Shown: positions 15,833 to 24,889, counted from the first letter of the stretch. The stretch: 64,000 bases of DNA from Luteolibacter sp. SL250 (GCF_026625605.1 NZ_CP113054.1:2790001-2854000), one strand, 5' to 3'. Notes: generated by a model not told the origin, from the letters alone. Numbers and translations are program-made.

Positions 15833-18800
15833 ATGAGACACCTGATCCCATCTCTCGCCCTCCTGCCGGTGCTGACCGCGCCGGTGTTCGCCGCCAGCTT
15901 CGACCTCAAGGACGGCGACCGCGTCGCCTTTCTGGGGGATGCGCTGATCGAGCGCGAGCAATACGAAGGATGGGTGGAACTCGCCTTCACGACCCAGTTC
16001 CCGGACCGCAACGTGACGTTCCGGAACCTCGGATGGAATGCGGACACCCCCGCCGGTGATTCGCGGAATGGCCTGAGCCTTCTGCAAGCCGGACTGGAAC
16101 CGCCGGAGGAAGGATGGAGGCAGCTCCAGAACCAGCTCGCCACCTACAAGCCGAACGTCATCGTGCTGGGCTACGGCATGGCATCCTCTCTCGTGAAGGG
16201 CGGGACACCGGAGCAGTTCCAGAAGGAACTCGACCGCCTGCTGGATGACGCGGCGAAGTCCGCGGGAAATGAAGTGCGCATCGTGGTGCTGGGAGCGCCG
16301 CCGCGTTTCGAGTTCCCCGGCATCGCGGCCTCGGAGGCGGCCGCGCACCGAGAGCATCTCGCCGCGTTTGACAAGGTGCTGAAGGACACGGCCGCAAAGC
16401 GCAGCCTGCCCTTCGTCCCGCTGGCGGACCTTCCGCAGGAACCGGCCTACACGCAGAACGGCATCCACCTCACCGGTGAAGGCTACAAGGCGCTGGCCCG
16501 CCATATCGAGAAGGGCCTCGGTTGGAAAGCCGGAGCGTGGGACAAGGGCGACAGCGCCGCCGCCCTGCGCCGTCACATCCTCAAGAAAAACGAGTGGTTC
16601 TTCAACCGGTCCCGCCCGGCGAACATGGCCTACATCTTCGGCTTCCGGAAGAAGGAGCAAGGGAACAACGCGAAGGAGATCCCGCAGTTCGACGCGCTCA
16701 TCGCGGAGCAGGAGGTGGCCATCGCGAAGATGCGCGATCTTTCCAAGAACGTCGTGGTGCCGGATGCGCCGGTGCGCACGGAGTCCGCATTCGCGAAGAA
16801 TGTGACCCAGCCGCATCCCAACTTCACCGTGGCGGAGGGCTATGAGATCACCCTGTGGGCGGAGAACCCCCTCCTCCACAAGCCGACGCAGATGAACTTC
16901 GACCCCTCCGGAAAACTGTGGGTCGCCAGTTCGGAAACGTATCCGCAGGTGGAGGTGGGCCAGACCGCCGATGACAAGATCATCGTCCTTTCCGACAGTG
17001 ATGGCGATGGCAAGGCGGACAAGTCCTCCGTCTTTGCCGAAGGCATGCTCATGCCCACCGCGGTGCTGCCTGGGGATGGCGGCGTCTATGTCGGCCAGAG
17101 CACGGACCTGCTGCACTTCAAGGACACCGACGGCGACGGAAAGGCGGATGTGAAGACCCGCGTCCTCAGCGGCTTCGGCACGGAGGACACCCACCACAAC
17201 ATCCACACCCTGCGCCGCGGGCCGGACGGCCGCCTGTGGTTCAACCAGAGCATCTACACCCGCACGGACACGGAGACCCCGCACGGCGTTTTCCGCCTGA
17301 AAAGCGGTGGCATCATGCGCTTCGACCCGCGTGACTCGAAGATCGAGCCGGTCTTCTACGGCTGGTGCAACCCATGGGGCCACCAGTTCGACAAATACGG
17401 CCAATCCTTCGTCACGGACGGGGCCGGTGGTGCGGGCATCAACTGGGGTGTCCCCGGCGCGATGTATTTCACCTTCGCCAAGGCGCCGAAGATCCTCGGC
17501 AGCATCAGCCCCGGCAGCTATCCGAAATTCTCCGGCCTGGAGATCGTGGAGTCCGCGCACTTCCCGGCGGACTGGCAGGGGAACATGATCACCTGCGACT
17601 TCCGCGCGCACCGCATCGTCCGCTTCGGCATCGCGGACCAGGGTTCCGGCTACGCCGCGCAGGAACTGGGCGATCTCGTCCGCACGGATGATGTCAATTT
17701 CCGCCCCATCGACGCGAAGATCGGCCCGGATGGCGCACTTTATATCGCCGACTGGTCGAACCCGATCATCAACCACGGTGAGGTCGATTTCCGCGACCCG
17801 CGCCGCGACCGCGAGCACGGCCGGATCTGGAGGATCACGAAAAAGGGTGGCCCGCTCACCAAGACGAAGGACTTCACCAAGCTTTCCGAGAAGGAACTGC
17901 TGGAGTCGCTCGTCAGCGACAACCGCTACGACCGCGACCAGGCAACGGCGATCCTGTTCGAGAGCAAGTCCGCGACGCTGGATGCGGAGATCGGAAAATG
18001 GTCGGACGGATCGAAGGATGACCGCGTCTTGCTGGCCGCGCTGTGGCTGCAGCAGACCCGTGACACGAAGGGGCTGGACGAAAAGCTGCTGGCCGCTGCT
18101 CTGAACAGCAAGGTGGGCGAGGTCCGCGCCGCGGCGGTGCGGGTCTATGGCGACTCGATCACCGACGGAAAGATCGGTTCGGAAAGGGCGATGGAGATTC
18201 TCGCGGCGGCGGTTGCGGACGACTTCGCCCGCGTCCGCATCGAGGCGATCCGTGCGCTTTCCAAGGTGCCCGGCGCGCAGGCGATGAATCTCGCACTCAA
18301 GGCTCTCGACAAGCCGACGGACCGCTTCATCGACTACGCCCTGTGGCTGAACATCCAGGAACACGGTGAGGAATGGCTCGCCTCGCCCGAGTCGAAGGAA
18401 AACGCGAAGGCGCTCGAGTTCGTACTGGGCAACCTTCCTCCGGAAAAGGCGACTGCGGCGATCGCAAGACTGTTCCCCAAGCCGTTGCCGAAGGATGGCT
18501 CCGGACCATGGCTCTCGCTCGGCCTGAAGAATGGCGACGCCACCGTGCTCACCGCCATCTACGACCAAGTGCTTTCACAGGGCTTTGATGAGGCTGTCAC
18601 CCTGTCCGCCCTCCGTGGTCTCGGTGATGCCGTGTCCCAGCGCCAGATCAAACCTGCGGGCGATGCTTCGAAGCTGCTGCCGCTCATCAACGGCGGCTCC
18701 GACGCGCAGAAGGTCGCCGCGATCTCGCTGGCCGGTGCCACCGTGTCGTCCGACCTCATCCCGGCGCTGGTGGAGCTTTCCGCAAAGGGGAACCCGGCCA

Positions 18801-20050
18801 TCCGTGGTGCCGCCATCAATGCGCTGGGGAACTTCCCGGCACCCGCCGCGAAGGAGGCCCTGGTGGCCGCCGCGGCCGATGGTCAGCCTGCGGACATCCG
18901 CAGCCACGCCGTGCTTTCGCTGGCGAAGCATCACCGGGATGCGGCCGTGCCGCTCATCGCCGCCTACGCCTCAGGCATCACCGGGGCGGAACAAGGCCGG
19001 GATTTCTGGCAGAAGGCGCTTTCCTCGAAGGGCATCTCGAAGCAGCTCGCCGCGGTCATCGCGGAGAAGAAATTCTCGCCGGAAACCGCCGTCGCCTCCC
19101 TCCAGCACATCCCGGATGTGGCGGAGCACGACGCGCTCCTGAAGGTGCTCCGTGAACAGGCCGGTTCCGCCCAGAAGGTCTATGATGACGCGACCATCAA
19201 GAAGATGGCCACCCAAGCGACGGAAAAGGGTGACGCCGCCCGCGGGGAGATGATCTATCGCCGTCCTGCGCTCGCATGCACCGCCTGCCATGCCATCGGC
19301 GGGGCAGGGGGGAAGGTAGGCCCGGACATGACCTCCATCGGTGCCAGCGCGCCCATGGACTACCTCATCGAGTCCGTGGTGAACCCGGGCGCGAAGGTGA
19401 AGGAAGGCTACCACTCCGTCATCATCGAAACCAAGGACGGCAAGGCCATCATGGGCCAGCTCATCCGCAGCGGTGGCAGCGGCCTGACCGTGCGTGACGG
19501 CGCGGGCCAGGAGATCGTCATCCCGGAGAGCAACGTCGCGAAGAAGACGGACGCTGGCAGCCTCATGCCCGGTAACCTGATCGCCGCCCTCCCGGAGAAC
19601 GATGTGAACGACCTGTTCAAGTTCCTTTCCCAGCTCGGCAAGCCCGGCGACTATGACGCCACCAAGAGCAAGGCGCCGAAGGTATGGGCCGTGCTCGGCC
19701 TCACCACGGATCTCCAGGAGAAAGCCTCCGCCGGAGATCCCGCGCTGGCATGGACGCCTGTCAGCGCCACCGTGAACGGACGCCTGCTGCAGGAGGACGT
19801 CGCCGCCGTGGCTCCCAGCTCCAGCGAGATCATGGCCGGAACGAAGCTCCAGCTTTCGGAAGCGGCGAAGATCCAACTCACCTTCGCGGATGGCTTCAAG
19901 CCGACCGACATCTGGATCAATGGCAAGTCCGCCCCCAGCGGCACCGCCGACCTCCAGCCGGGCATCCACAAGATCGTGGTGCGCGCTCCGAAGGGAGGCA
20001 GGGCCATGCGGATGATCTGCGAGTCCGGCACCTTCCTGCCGGAGTGGTGA
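15833..20050 (+). CDS. Giant secreted SGNH-like / PVC heme-binding dehydrogenase-like / HEAT / cytochrome c protein
   Basis: A 1405-residue exported protein (signal MRHLIPSLALLPVLTAPVFA). Order of parts: an SGNH-hydrolase-like domain (about 25-230; VAFLGDALIE, then NGIHLTGEGY); a beta-propeller dehydrogenase-like domain (about 325-670; AEGYEITLWAENPLLHKPTQ, calcium loops DSDGDGKAD and DTDGDGKAD); HEAT-like helices (about 690-1090); a c-type cytochrome with C1149-TA-C-H followed by the PVC pattern MPGNLIAALPENDVNDLF; and a C-terminal beta domain with DIWINGKSAP. The usual SGNH serine is Ala (GDA). It probably acts in the periplasm in electron transfer tied to sugar oxidation; that role is inferred. 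Confidence 0.85.
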   Translation: MRHLIPSLALLPVLTAPVFAASFDLKDGDRVAFLGDALIEREQYEGWVELAFTTQFPDRNVTFRNLGWNADTPAGDSRNGLSLLQAGLEPPEEGWRQLQNQLATYKPNVIVLGYGMASSLVKGGTPEQFQKELDRLLDDAAKSAGNEVRIVVLGAPPRFEFPGIAASEAAAHREHLAAFDKVLKDTAAKRSLPFVPLADLPQEPAYTQNGIHLTGEGYKALARHIEKGLGWKAGAWDKGDSAAALRRHILKKNEWFFNRSRPANMAYIFGFRKKEQGNNAKEIPQFDALIAEQEVAIAKMRDLSKNVVVPDAPVRTESAFAKNVTQPHPNFTVAEGYEITLWAENPLLHKPTQMNFDPSGKLWVASSETYPQVEVGQTADDKIIVLSDSDGDGKADKSSVFAEGMLMPTAVLPGDGGVYVGQSTDLLHFKDTDGDGKADVKTRVLSGFGTEDTHHNIHTLRRGPDGRLWFNQSIYTRTDTETPHGVFRLKSGGIMRFDPRDSKIEPVFYGWCNPWGHQFDKYGQSFVTDGAGGAGINWGVPGAMYFTFAKAPKILGSISPGSYPKFSGLEIVESAHFPADWQGNMITCDFRAHRIVRFGIADQGSGYAAQELGDLVRTDDVNFRPIDAKIGPDGALYIADWSNPIINHGEVDFRDPRRDREHGRIWRITKKGGPLTKTKDFTKLSEKELLESLVSDNRYDRDQATAILFESKSATLDAEIGKWSDGSKDDRVLLAALWLQQTRDTKGLDEKLLAAALNSKVGEVRAAAVRVYGDSITDGKIGSERAMEILAAAVADDFARVRIEAIRALSKVPGAQAMNLALKALDKPTDRFIDYALWLNIQEHGEEWLASPESKENAKALEFVLGNLPPEKATAAIARLFPKPLPKDGSGPWLSLGLKNGDATVLTAIYDQVLSQGFDEAVTLSALRGLGDAVSQRQIKPAGDASKLLPLINGGSDAQKVAAISLAGATVSSDLIPALVELSAKGNPAIRGAAINALGNFPAPAAKEALVAAAADGQPADIRSHAVLSLAKHHRDAAVPLIAAYASGITGAEQGRDFWQKALSSKGISKQLAAVIAEKKFSPETAVASLQHIPDVAEHDALLKVLREQAGSAQKVYDDATIKKMATQATEKGDAARGEMIYRRPALACTACHAIGGAGGKVGPDMTSIGASAPMDYLIESVVNPGAKVKEGYHSVIIETKDGKAIMGQLIRSGGSGLTVRDGAGQEIVIPESNVAKKTDAGSLMPGNLIAALPENDVNDLFKFLSQLGKPGDYDATKSKAPKVWAVLGLTTDLQEKASAGDPALAWTPVSATVNGRLLQEDVAAVAPSSSEIMAGTKLQLSEAAKIQLTFADGFKPTDIWINGKSAPSGTADLQPGIHKIVVRAPKGGRAMRMICESGTFLPEW

Positions 20051-20059
20051 TCCCGCTTT

Positions 20060-20086
20060 CCGCGCCCGGCAAATCTCCGGGCGCGG
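20060..20086 (+). terminator. Hairpin after the giant heme protein gene
   Basis: CCGCGCCCGG and CCGGGCGCGG form a perfect 10-bp stem around CAAATCT. It is followed by only a weak T-rich run (TTGTCGTT), so it may be a modest terminator. Confidence 0.55.
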
Positions 20087-20154
20087 TTGTCGTTCATCCG
20101 CCTTTCGGCTGGTCTTGATATATCCTGCTTTCATCATGCGTTGAAACCAACCGC

Positions 20155-21834
20155 ATGATGAAGCCCCTCGCCCTCGCCGTCCTCTGTCTGCCCGTTTCCG
20201 TCCATGCCGCATCCGTGGGCGCGGATGTCCCTTTCACCACCCTGGAAGCGGAGAAAGCCAGCACGAAGGCTGCGGTGGTCACCCTGCAGGGACTGCCGGG
20301 AAAGGTGGTGACCCCGGAGATGGAGGCCTCCGGGCGTGGCTATGTCGAATTGAAGGCGACCGGTGACGCGGTGGTGTTCCCGGTGAAGGCCCGCGCCAAC
20401 AGCATCGTCATCCGCCATTGTATTCCGGATGCATCCGACGGTGGCGGACTGGAAGCCACTCTGTCCCTGTTCATCAACGGCGCGTTCAGCGAATCCCTCA
20501 CCCTCAGCTCCCGTCACAACTGGCTCTACGGGGAGGAAGGTCAGAACGGGCAGTCGAACACTCCGGGGAATGCACCCCATGTTTTCTGGGCGGAGTCGCG
20601 GCATATCCTCAAACAGCAGATCAAGCCGGGTGACCGCATCGAGCTGCGGCGCCAGGAAAAAGACGCGGCGGAGTTTTACCGCATCGATCTCATTGACCTG
20701 GAACTCGCACCCCCGCCGTTGCCACAGCCCGCCAATTCGCTGTCCGTGGTGGATTTCGGAGCCAATGGGACCGACGGGAAGGACGATACGGACGGCATCA
20801 TCGCCTGCATCCGCGAGGCGAAGGCGCAGGGGAAGGTCGTGTGGATCCCGGCGGGCACTTACCACCAGTCGAAGCGCTTCGAGCTGGAAGGCCCGGTGAA
20901 GGTGCAGGGCGCGGGAATGTGGCACACCTCCATCCTCGGGACGACCCTCGGGCAGGATTTCGCCAGCAACATGGGCTTCCGCCTTGCCGGGGATGGAGCG
21001 GAGGTCGCGGACCTCTATTTGGAATGCATTGCCCAGACGCAGCGCGGGAAATCGAATGGCAAGGGCTTCACCGGGGCTACGCCCGTGAACTGGACGGTGA
21101 GAAATGTCTGGATCTCCCATACCCAGACCGGCTTCTGGATGAGCGTGGCGTCCAGAGGAAAGGTCCAGGGCTGCCGCGTCCGCTTCACCTATGCGGATGG
21201 CATCAACCTCAACCGCGGAGCCAGCCACAATCTGGTGGAGCACTGCCACGTCCGGGGCTGCGGTGACGACGGCATCGCCATCCTTTCGGAAACGGAGCGG
21301 AAGGATCCGCCCGCGGAACGGAACATCCTCCGAAACAACACCATCGAAGCCATCTGGTGGGGCCACAATCTCGACCTCGCCGGTGGATCGCAGCACCTCG
21401 TCGAAAACAACCTGCTCGCCGACAATGCCATGATGGGCGTCTTCACCATCAACATGACCGGCGCCTACCCGAACCATCCGCTTTCGGACAGCATCGTCCG
21501 TGGCAACACGCTGCTGCGCGGCGGCGGCAACTACGTCGGCCAGAGGAGGGGAGCCGCGTGGATCTTTGCCGGCAGCGACACGGTCAAAGGCGTCGTCTTT
21601 GAGGGCAACCGGATCCTTTCCCCGATGTATAGCGGCATCCAGATCACCGGCGGGGCGGAACAGCAGATCCTTTTCCGTGGAAACACCATCGACTCCCCGG
21701 GAGGCTCGGCGGTCCACATCACGGACCAGGCGAAAGGCACCGGCATCTTCGAGGGCAACACCATCACAGGACTCCCGGAGGGCAAGGAAGCCTTCAACAA
21801 CACGTCGAAGGGATACACCGCGACGGTCCGCTGA
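20155..21834 (+). CDS. Secreted parallel beta-helix (GH87/pectate-lyase-superfamily-like) protein
   Basis: A 559-residue protein with signal peptide MMKPLALAVLCLPVSVHA. Residues about 25-190 look like a beta-sandwich carbohydrate-binding region. The beta-helix starts at VVDFGANGTDGKDDTDGI (about 199), the usual entry of the pectate lyase superfamily, and runs through repeats such as HNLVEHCHVRGCGDDGIAIL, ERNILRNNTIEAIWWGHNLD and QQILFRGNTIDSPGG. The acidic cluster GCGDDG is a plausible catalytic site. It resembles alpha-1,3-glucanase/mycodextranase-type proteins of the phylum, but the substrate is unproven. It follows the heme protein gene in the same direction. Confidence 0.75.
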   Translation: MMKPLALAVLCLPVSVHAASVGADVPFTTLEAEKASTKAAVVTLQGLPGKVVTPEMEASGRGYVELKATGDAVVFPVKARANSIVIRHCIPDASDGGGLEATLSLFINGAFSESLTLSSRHNWLYGEEGQNGQSNTPGNAPHVFWAESRHILKQQIKPGDRIELRRQEKDAAEFYRIDLIDLELAPPPLPQPANSLSVVDFGANGTDGKDDTDGIIACIREAKAQGKVVWIPAGTYHQSKRFELEGPVKVQGAGMWHTSILGTTLGQDFASNMGFRLAGDGAEVADLYLECIAQTQRGKSNGKGFTGATPVNWTVRNVWISHTQTGFWMSVASRGKVQGCRVRFTYADGINLNRGASHNLVEHCHVRGCGDDGIAILSETERKDPPAERNILRNNTIEAIWWGHNLDLAGGSQHLVENNLLADNAMMGVFTINMTGAYPNHPLSDSIVRGNTLLRGGGNYVGQRRGAAWIFAGSDTVKGVVFEGNRILSPMYSGIQITGGAEQQILFRGNTIDSPGGSAVHITDQAKGTGIFEGNTITGLPEGKEAFNNTSKGYTATVR

Positions 21835-21916
21835 TCGCGCGGCCCGGCAACACCAGCGGTTCCAGAATCCTCTTGCGCGTATGCACGGGGATTGGCACAT
21901 TCCGCCCGCACCAGAT

Positions 21917-21996
21917 GGCGGTCTGGCGGAATTGGTAGACGCGCTCGACTCAAAATCGAGTTCTAACGAGTGTGGGTTCGAGTCCCACGGCCGCTA
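21917..21996 (+). tRNA. tRNA-Leu (anticodon CAA)
   Basis: A class II tRNA: acceptor GGCGGTC/GGCCGCT with a G-T closing pair, TG at positions 8-9, D-arm with GCGGAATTGGTAGACGC, anticodon arm CTCGA-CTCAAAA-TCGAG giving CAA, an 11-base variable arm and T-arm GTGGG-TTCGAGT-CCCAC. The discriminator is A and CCA is not encoded. It marks the left edge of an AT-rich stretch. Confidence 0.92.
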
Positions 21997-22094
21997 CTTT
22001 CTTTCTCAAAAAGTTGGGTGACGCCAATGAATCTCAAACTGGGCAGAATTCGTTCAATTTTGGTGTCGGCTTGGATTGGCTGGCGAAGAATGTT

Positions 22095-22391
22095 CTAAGG
22101 TGGCGCTTTTCCTCGTCCTTGGAAAAGCTCGCGTTCCAAAGTCTGAATCCTCGAGTCTTGTTGAACCCGATCTTGAGCGAGTTTCTCTACTTTGTTGGGA
22201 AGCTCGATAAACCGAATAGTATGTGAGATAGCTCCCCCTATCATCGGAAGTAGGGCAGGAATACCAATAGCGATCGTGATCAGTGCGCTGATACGAGATA
22301 TGGGGTCAGTGGTGATCCGGGTAGCAAGGCCTTTGCTGGAATTGTGTGCGAGGGGACGGGAGCTTCGTGTGCGCTGACGTTTATGTTTCAT
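22095..22391 (-). CDS. Small membrane protein with C-terminal coiled coil, unknown
   Basis: A 98-residue protein starting MKHKRQRTRS at 22391, preceded by AGGAGG eleven bases upstream. It has a basic N-terminus, a hydrophobic segment (ISALITIAIGIPALLPMIGGA, about residues 32-52) and a charged helix, IELPNKVEKLAQDRVQQDSR, with heptad-like spacing. No family is recognised. It lies in the AT-rich stretch after tRNA-Leu with no neighbour on its strand. The ribosome-binding site and the sensible topology are the only support that it is a gene. Confidence 0.5.
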   Translation of the reverse strand: MKHKRQRTRSSRPLAHNSSKGLATRITTDPISRISALITIAIGIPALLPMIGGAISHTIRFIELPNKVEKLAQDRVQQDSRIQTLERELFQGRGKAPP

Positions 22392-22522
22392 GAGGCAGAG
22401 TGCCTCCTGATTTTCATATTTGACGTTTTTCACCCGTTCGGTAGCCTGACGGTGCAGAGCAAGGATACCTAAGGATGAGACTGTCCTTTATCAGGAGGTC
22501 TTGTTTTTGGTTCAATGTTTCG

Positions 22523-22563
22523 CCGCAGGGTGGCTTTTAGTAGAAGTTGCCCTGCGGTTTTTT
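22523..22563 (+). terminator. Strong intrinsic terminator (possible end of a small RNA)
   Basis: CCGCAGGG (22523-22530) and CCCTGCGG (22550-22557) form an 8-bp stem with a 19-base loop, followed directly by TTTTTT. A second hairpin lies upstream (AGACTGTCCT 22478-22487 with AGGAGGTCT 22493-22501, one bulged G). Since no protein gene precedes it on this strand, it may end a small non-coding RNA of about 100-120 nt. Confidence 0.6.
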
Positions 22564-22681
22564 GTTCTTCGGACCTTTGGAGTAGGCCTCTCGAACGACG
22601 AGATATTTGCCCCAAGCCGTGGAGCGGGTCAATGGACTTTTCCATTGCTTGTGATCCTGCGGTATTCACATCCTATTCGTC

Positions 22682-22697
22682 ATACCATATATGGTAT
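22682..22697. repeat. Perfect 16-base palindrome
   Basis: ATACCATATATGGTAT is its own reverse complement. It has the form of a dimeric regulator operator, but no regulator gene is near. It lies just before the inverted repeat at 22704-22750. Confidence 0.45.
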
Positions 22698-22703
22698 TTT
22701 GCT

Positions 22704-22750
22704 TCATAAGACGCGTTTTGCTGAATTGTGTCCCATTTTGCGTCTTATGA
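22704..22750. repeat. Inverted repeat with 25-base spacer
   Basis: TCATAAGACGC (22704-22714) and GCGTCTTATGA (22740-22750) are exact reverse complements. The spacing suits a recombinase or regulator site better than a terminator; no T-tract follows the right arm directly. Confidence 0.45.
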
Positions 22751-23152
22751 CGCTTATAAAGAACCCAAAACACCTTATAACCCGATATAGTGTTTCAAAT
22801 CGATGCAGCATTTCATGAAAAATTTGGCATCAGCGGACCTCGATGTGGATATGTAGGGGGTGAAGAAAAATTGGTATTCTTTTCAAAAATGTTCAAAGAA
22901 CGAGCTATCTAGTAGCGAAATGGGCTCTAAATTGCGAATTAGCAAGTGTATACGGCTTAGAACTGGATGCGGAGCTAGTTGTGTCCTGATGATTGATGGC
23001 GGAGGTGCGAGGATGGACAAGGAGGCTTTCCTGCCCGCTATAAGACTGCACAGGTAGAGGGTGTGAGCCCTACGGTGTGTATGGCCCACAACCCCTGTAG
23101 AATTCACACCAATTTCACACGCGTCGGTCCGGTGCCGGAGTAAGATCCCGCC

Positions 23153-24001
23153 ATGAACCGCAAACCGCGTCGCCTGCTGACCCGCCGGAATTTCCTCATG
23201 CTGGGAGGTCTCGGTGTTCTGGGCACCGCAGGAGGCATCGGGGCGGCCCGCATCGAGTCGAAGTGGCTGAGGATGACTTTCAAGAAGATCTCCGGGCTGG
23301 GGCTGGAGCGTCCGCTGCGCGTGCTGCATCTTTCCGACTTCCACGCGTCCTGGTGTGTTTCATGGGAGCAGATCCATGAGGCGGTCAGGACCGGCATGGC
23401 CCAGAAGCCGGATCTGGTCGTGCTGACCGGTGACTATGTCAGCTCCCGGAGCGATGACATTTCCGGCTACGGGGAGGCGCTCTCCCCGCTGCGCGACTTT
23501 CCCCATTGCTACGCAAGCTTGGGCAACCACGACGGCAGGTATCTCCCGCCGGACAGCCGCGCCCGGCAGATCGAGGCGGAGATGGGGAAAGCCGGAGTCC
23601 GCTTTCTGGTGAACCAGCGGGTGGATGAGGAGGTGAGCGGGCAGATGCTCAGGATCGCAGGGCTGGGGGACATCTGGCGGCATGAGGCGAAGCCGTGGGA
23701 ATGTCTGCTCCCCGCCGGGTCCGACGGACCGCTGACCCTGCTGCTTTCCCACAATCCGGACAGCAAGGTGGACGTGGAGGACTACGCCTGGGATGTGATG
23801 TTCTCCGGCCACACCCATGGCGGACAGATCAAAGTGCCCATCATTGACTGGGCACCGCTGCTTCCGGTGGAGGACCGCTCGATGGTGGAGGGGATCTACG
23901 ACTGGAAGGGGCGGAAGATCCACATCACACGCGGCGTCGGCTGCCTGCATGGCATCCGCCTGTTCTGTCCCCCGGAGATCAGCATTGTGGATCTCACCTG
24001 A
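23153..24001 (+). CDS. Metallophosphoesterase with Tat-type signal (YaeI-like)
   Basis: A 282-residue calcineurin-type phosphoesterase. The N-terminus LLTRRNFLMLGGLGVLGTAG fits a twin-arginine signal, so export in folded form is likely. The five metal-site blocks are in order: LHLSDFH, LTGDYV, GNHD, LLSHNPD and SGHTHGGQ. YaeI-like enzymes are linked to cell-envelope phospholipid or lipid A phosphates, and the next gene is lpxI. The two are 56 bases apart in the same direction, so co-transcription is possible. The true substrate is unknown. Confidence 0.88.
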   Translation: MNRKPRRLLTRRNFLMLGGLGVLGTAGGIGAARIESKWLRMTFKKISGLGLERPLRVLHLSDFHASWCVSWEQIHEAVRTGMAQKPDLVVLTGDYVSSRSDDISGYGEALSPLRDFPHCYASLGNHDGRYLPPDSRARQIEAEMGKAGVRFLVNQRVDEEVSGQMLRIAGLGDIWRHEAKPWECLLPAGSDGPLTLLLSHNPDSKVDVEDYAWDVMFSGHTHGGQIKVPIIDWAPLLPVEDRSMVEGIYDWKGRKIHITRGVGCLHGIRLFCPPEISIVDLT

Positions 24002-24057
24002 TTGTCGGGATGGTTGACGCGGCCGGATTCACCCGGAACACTGCCTTGGTAACACGC

Positions 24058-24882
24058 ATGGCAGCCACCCGCACGATCGGTATCATCGCAGGAAACGGAG
24101 TCTATCCGGAGACGTTCGTCGCCGCGGCGCGCAGGCATTCCCCCGGCACGCGCTTGGTCGTCACCGCCTTTGAGAACGAAACCAAGCCCGAGCTGGCGGA
24201 CAAAGTGGACGCCATCGGCTGGTTCCGCGTCGGCCAGCTCTCGAAGCTCATCAAATTCTTCAAGAAGGAAGGTGCCACGGAAGCCGTGATGGTCGGCCAG
24301 ATCTCCCCGAAGAACCTCTTCGACCTCCGGCCGGACCTCCGCATCCTGATGATGCTGGCACGGGTCAAGGAGCGGAATGCGGAGACGCTTTTCGGCGCCA
24401 TCGGTGAGGAAATGGCCAAGGACGGCATCACCCTGCTGCCCGCCACGACCTTCCTGGAAGATCATCTGCCCGGCGCGGGTCATGTCTGCGGCCCCGCCTT
24501 CAAGAAACGCCAGCTCGCGGATGCCGCGTTCGGCTACAAGATCGCGAAGGAAACCAGCCGCCTGGACATCGGCCAGACCGTCGTTGTCAGGAATGGCACC
24601 GTGCTGGCCGTGGAGGCGTTCGAAGGAACGAACGAGTGCATCGTCCGTGGCGGCGGGCTTGGCCGTGGCAAGGACGTCATGTTGGTCAAAGTCTCAAAGC
24701 CCAACCAGGACATGCGCTTCGACGTGCCGGTCATCGGCCCGCACACCATCGAGACCTGCGCGAAGGCAGGCGTCGCCGGTATCGCCATTGAGGCCGGGAT
24801 GACCCTGCTGCTGGAGAAGGAAAAGGTGGCGGCACTTTGTGCGAAGCACGGCGTGGGCATCCACGCGGTGCAGGGAGAGTAA
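24058..24882 (+). CDS. lpxI: UDP-2,3-diacylglucosamine pyrophosphatase LpxI
   Basis: A 274-residue protein of the DUF1009/LpxI family. It has an N-terminal Rossmann-like domain starting with TIGIIAGNGVYP and a C-terminal domain with ETSRLDIGQTVVVRNG, EGTNECIVRGGGLGRG and VIGPHTIETCAKAGVAGIAI. LpxI cleaves UDP-2,3-diacylglucosamine to lipid X and UMP in lipid A synthesis, replacing LpxH. This implies an LPS-bearing outer membrane. The ATG at 24058 fits the family N-terminus; an in-frame upstream ATG at 24010 adds 16 unlike residues. Confidence 0.92.
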   Translation: MAATRTIGIIAGNGVYPETFVAAARRHSPGTRLVVTAFENETKPELADKVDAIGWFRVGQLSKLIKFFKKEGATEAVMVGQISPKNLFDLRPDLRILMMLARVKERNAETLFGAIGEEMAKDGITLLPATTFLEDHLPGAGHVCGPAFKKRQLADAAFGYKIAKETSRLDIGQTVVVRNGTVLAVEAFEGTNECIVRGGGLGRGKDVMLVKVSKPNQDMRFDVPVIGPHTIETCAKAGVAGIAIEAGMTLLLEKEKVAALCAKHGVGIHAVQGE

Positions 24883-24889
24883 GGAGGAG

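Larger units (their letters stand above)
22392..23152. other. AT-rich, almost gene-free stretch after tRNA-Leu
   Basis: About 760 bases with no convincing coding sequence. It holds a two-hairpin structure ending in a strong terminator (22478-22563), a 16-base palindrome (22682-22697) and a long-looped inverted repeat (22704-22750). Short open frames here (for example 22501-22818 and 22860-23057) lack ribosome-binding sites and protein-like composition. The low GC against the surrounding GC-rich DNA suggests island remnants beside the tRNA. Confidence 0.55.

Noticed and set aside
15737-18568. Open frame of about 940 codons on the minus strand
   Set aside because: It is antisense to the giant heme protein gene, has Arg/Asp/Val-rich composition and no domains. 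It results from the high-GC codon pattern of the real gene.
22501-22818. Short open frame of 105 codons in the AT-rich stretch
   Set aside because: It lacks a ribosome-binding site, runs through the terminator hairpin, and its composition is not protein-like.
22860-23057. Short open frame of 65 codons before the phosphoesterase gene
   Set aside because: It has a GTG start, no clear ribosome-binding site and no family features. Kept only as non-coding DNA.
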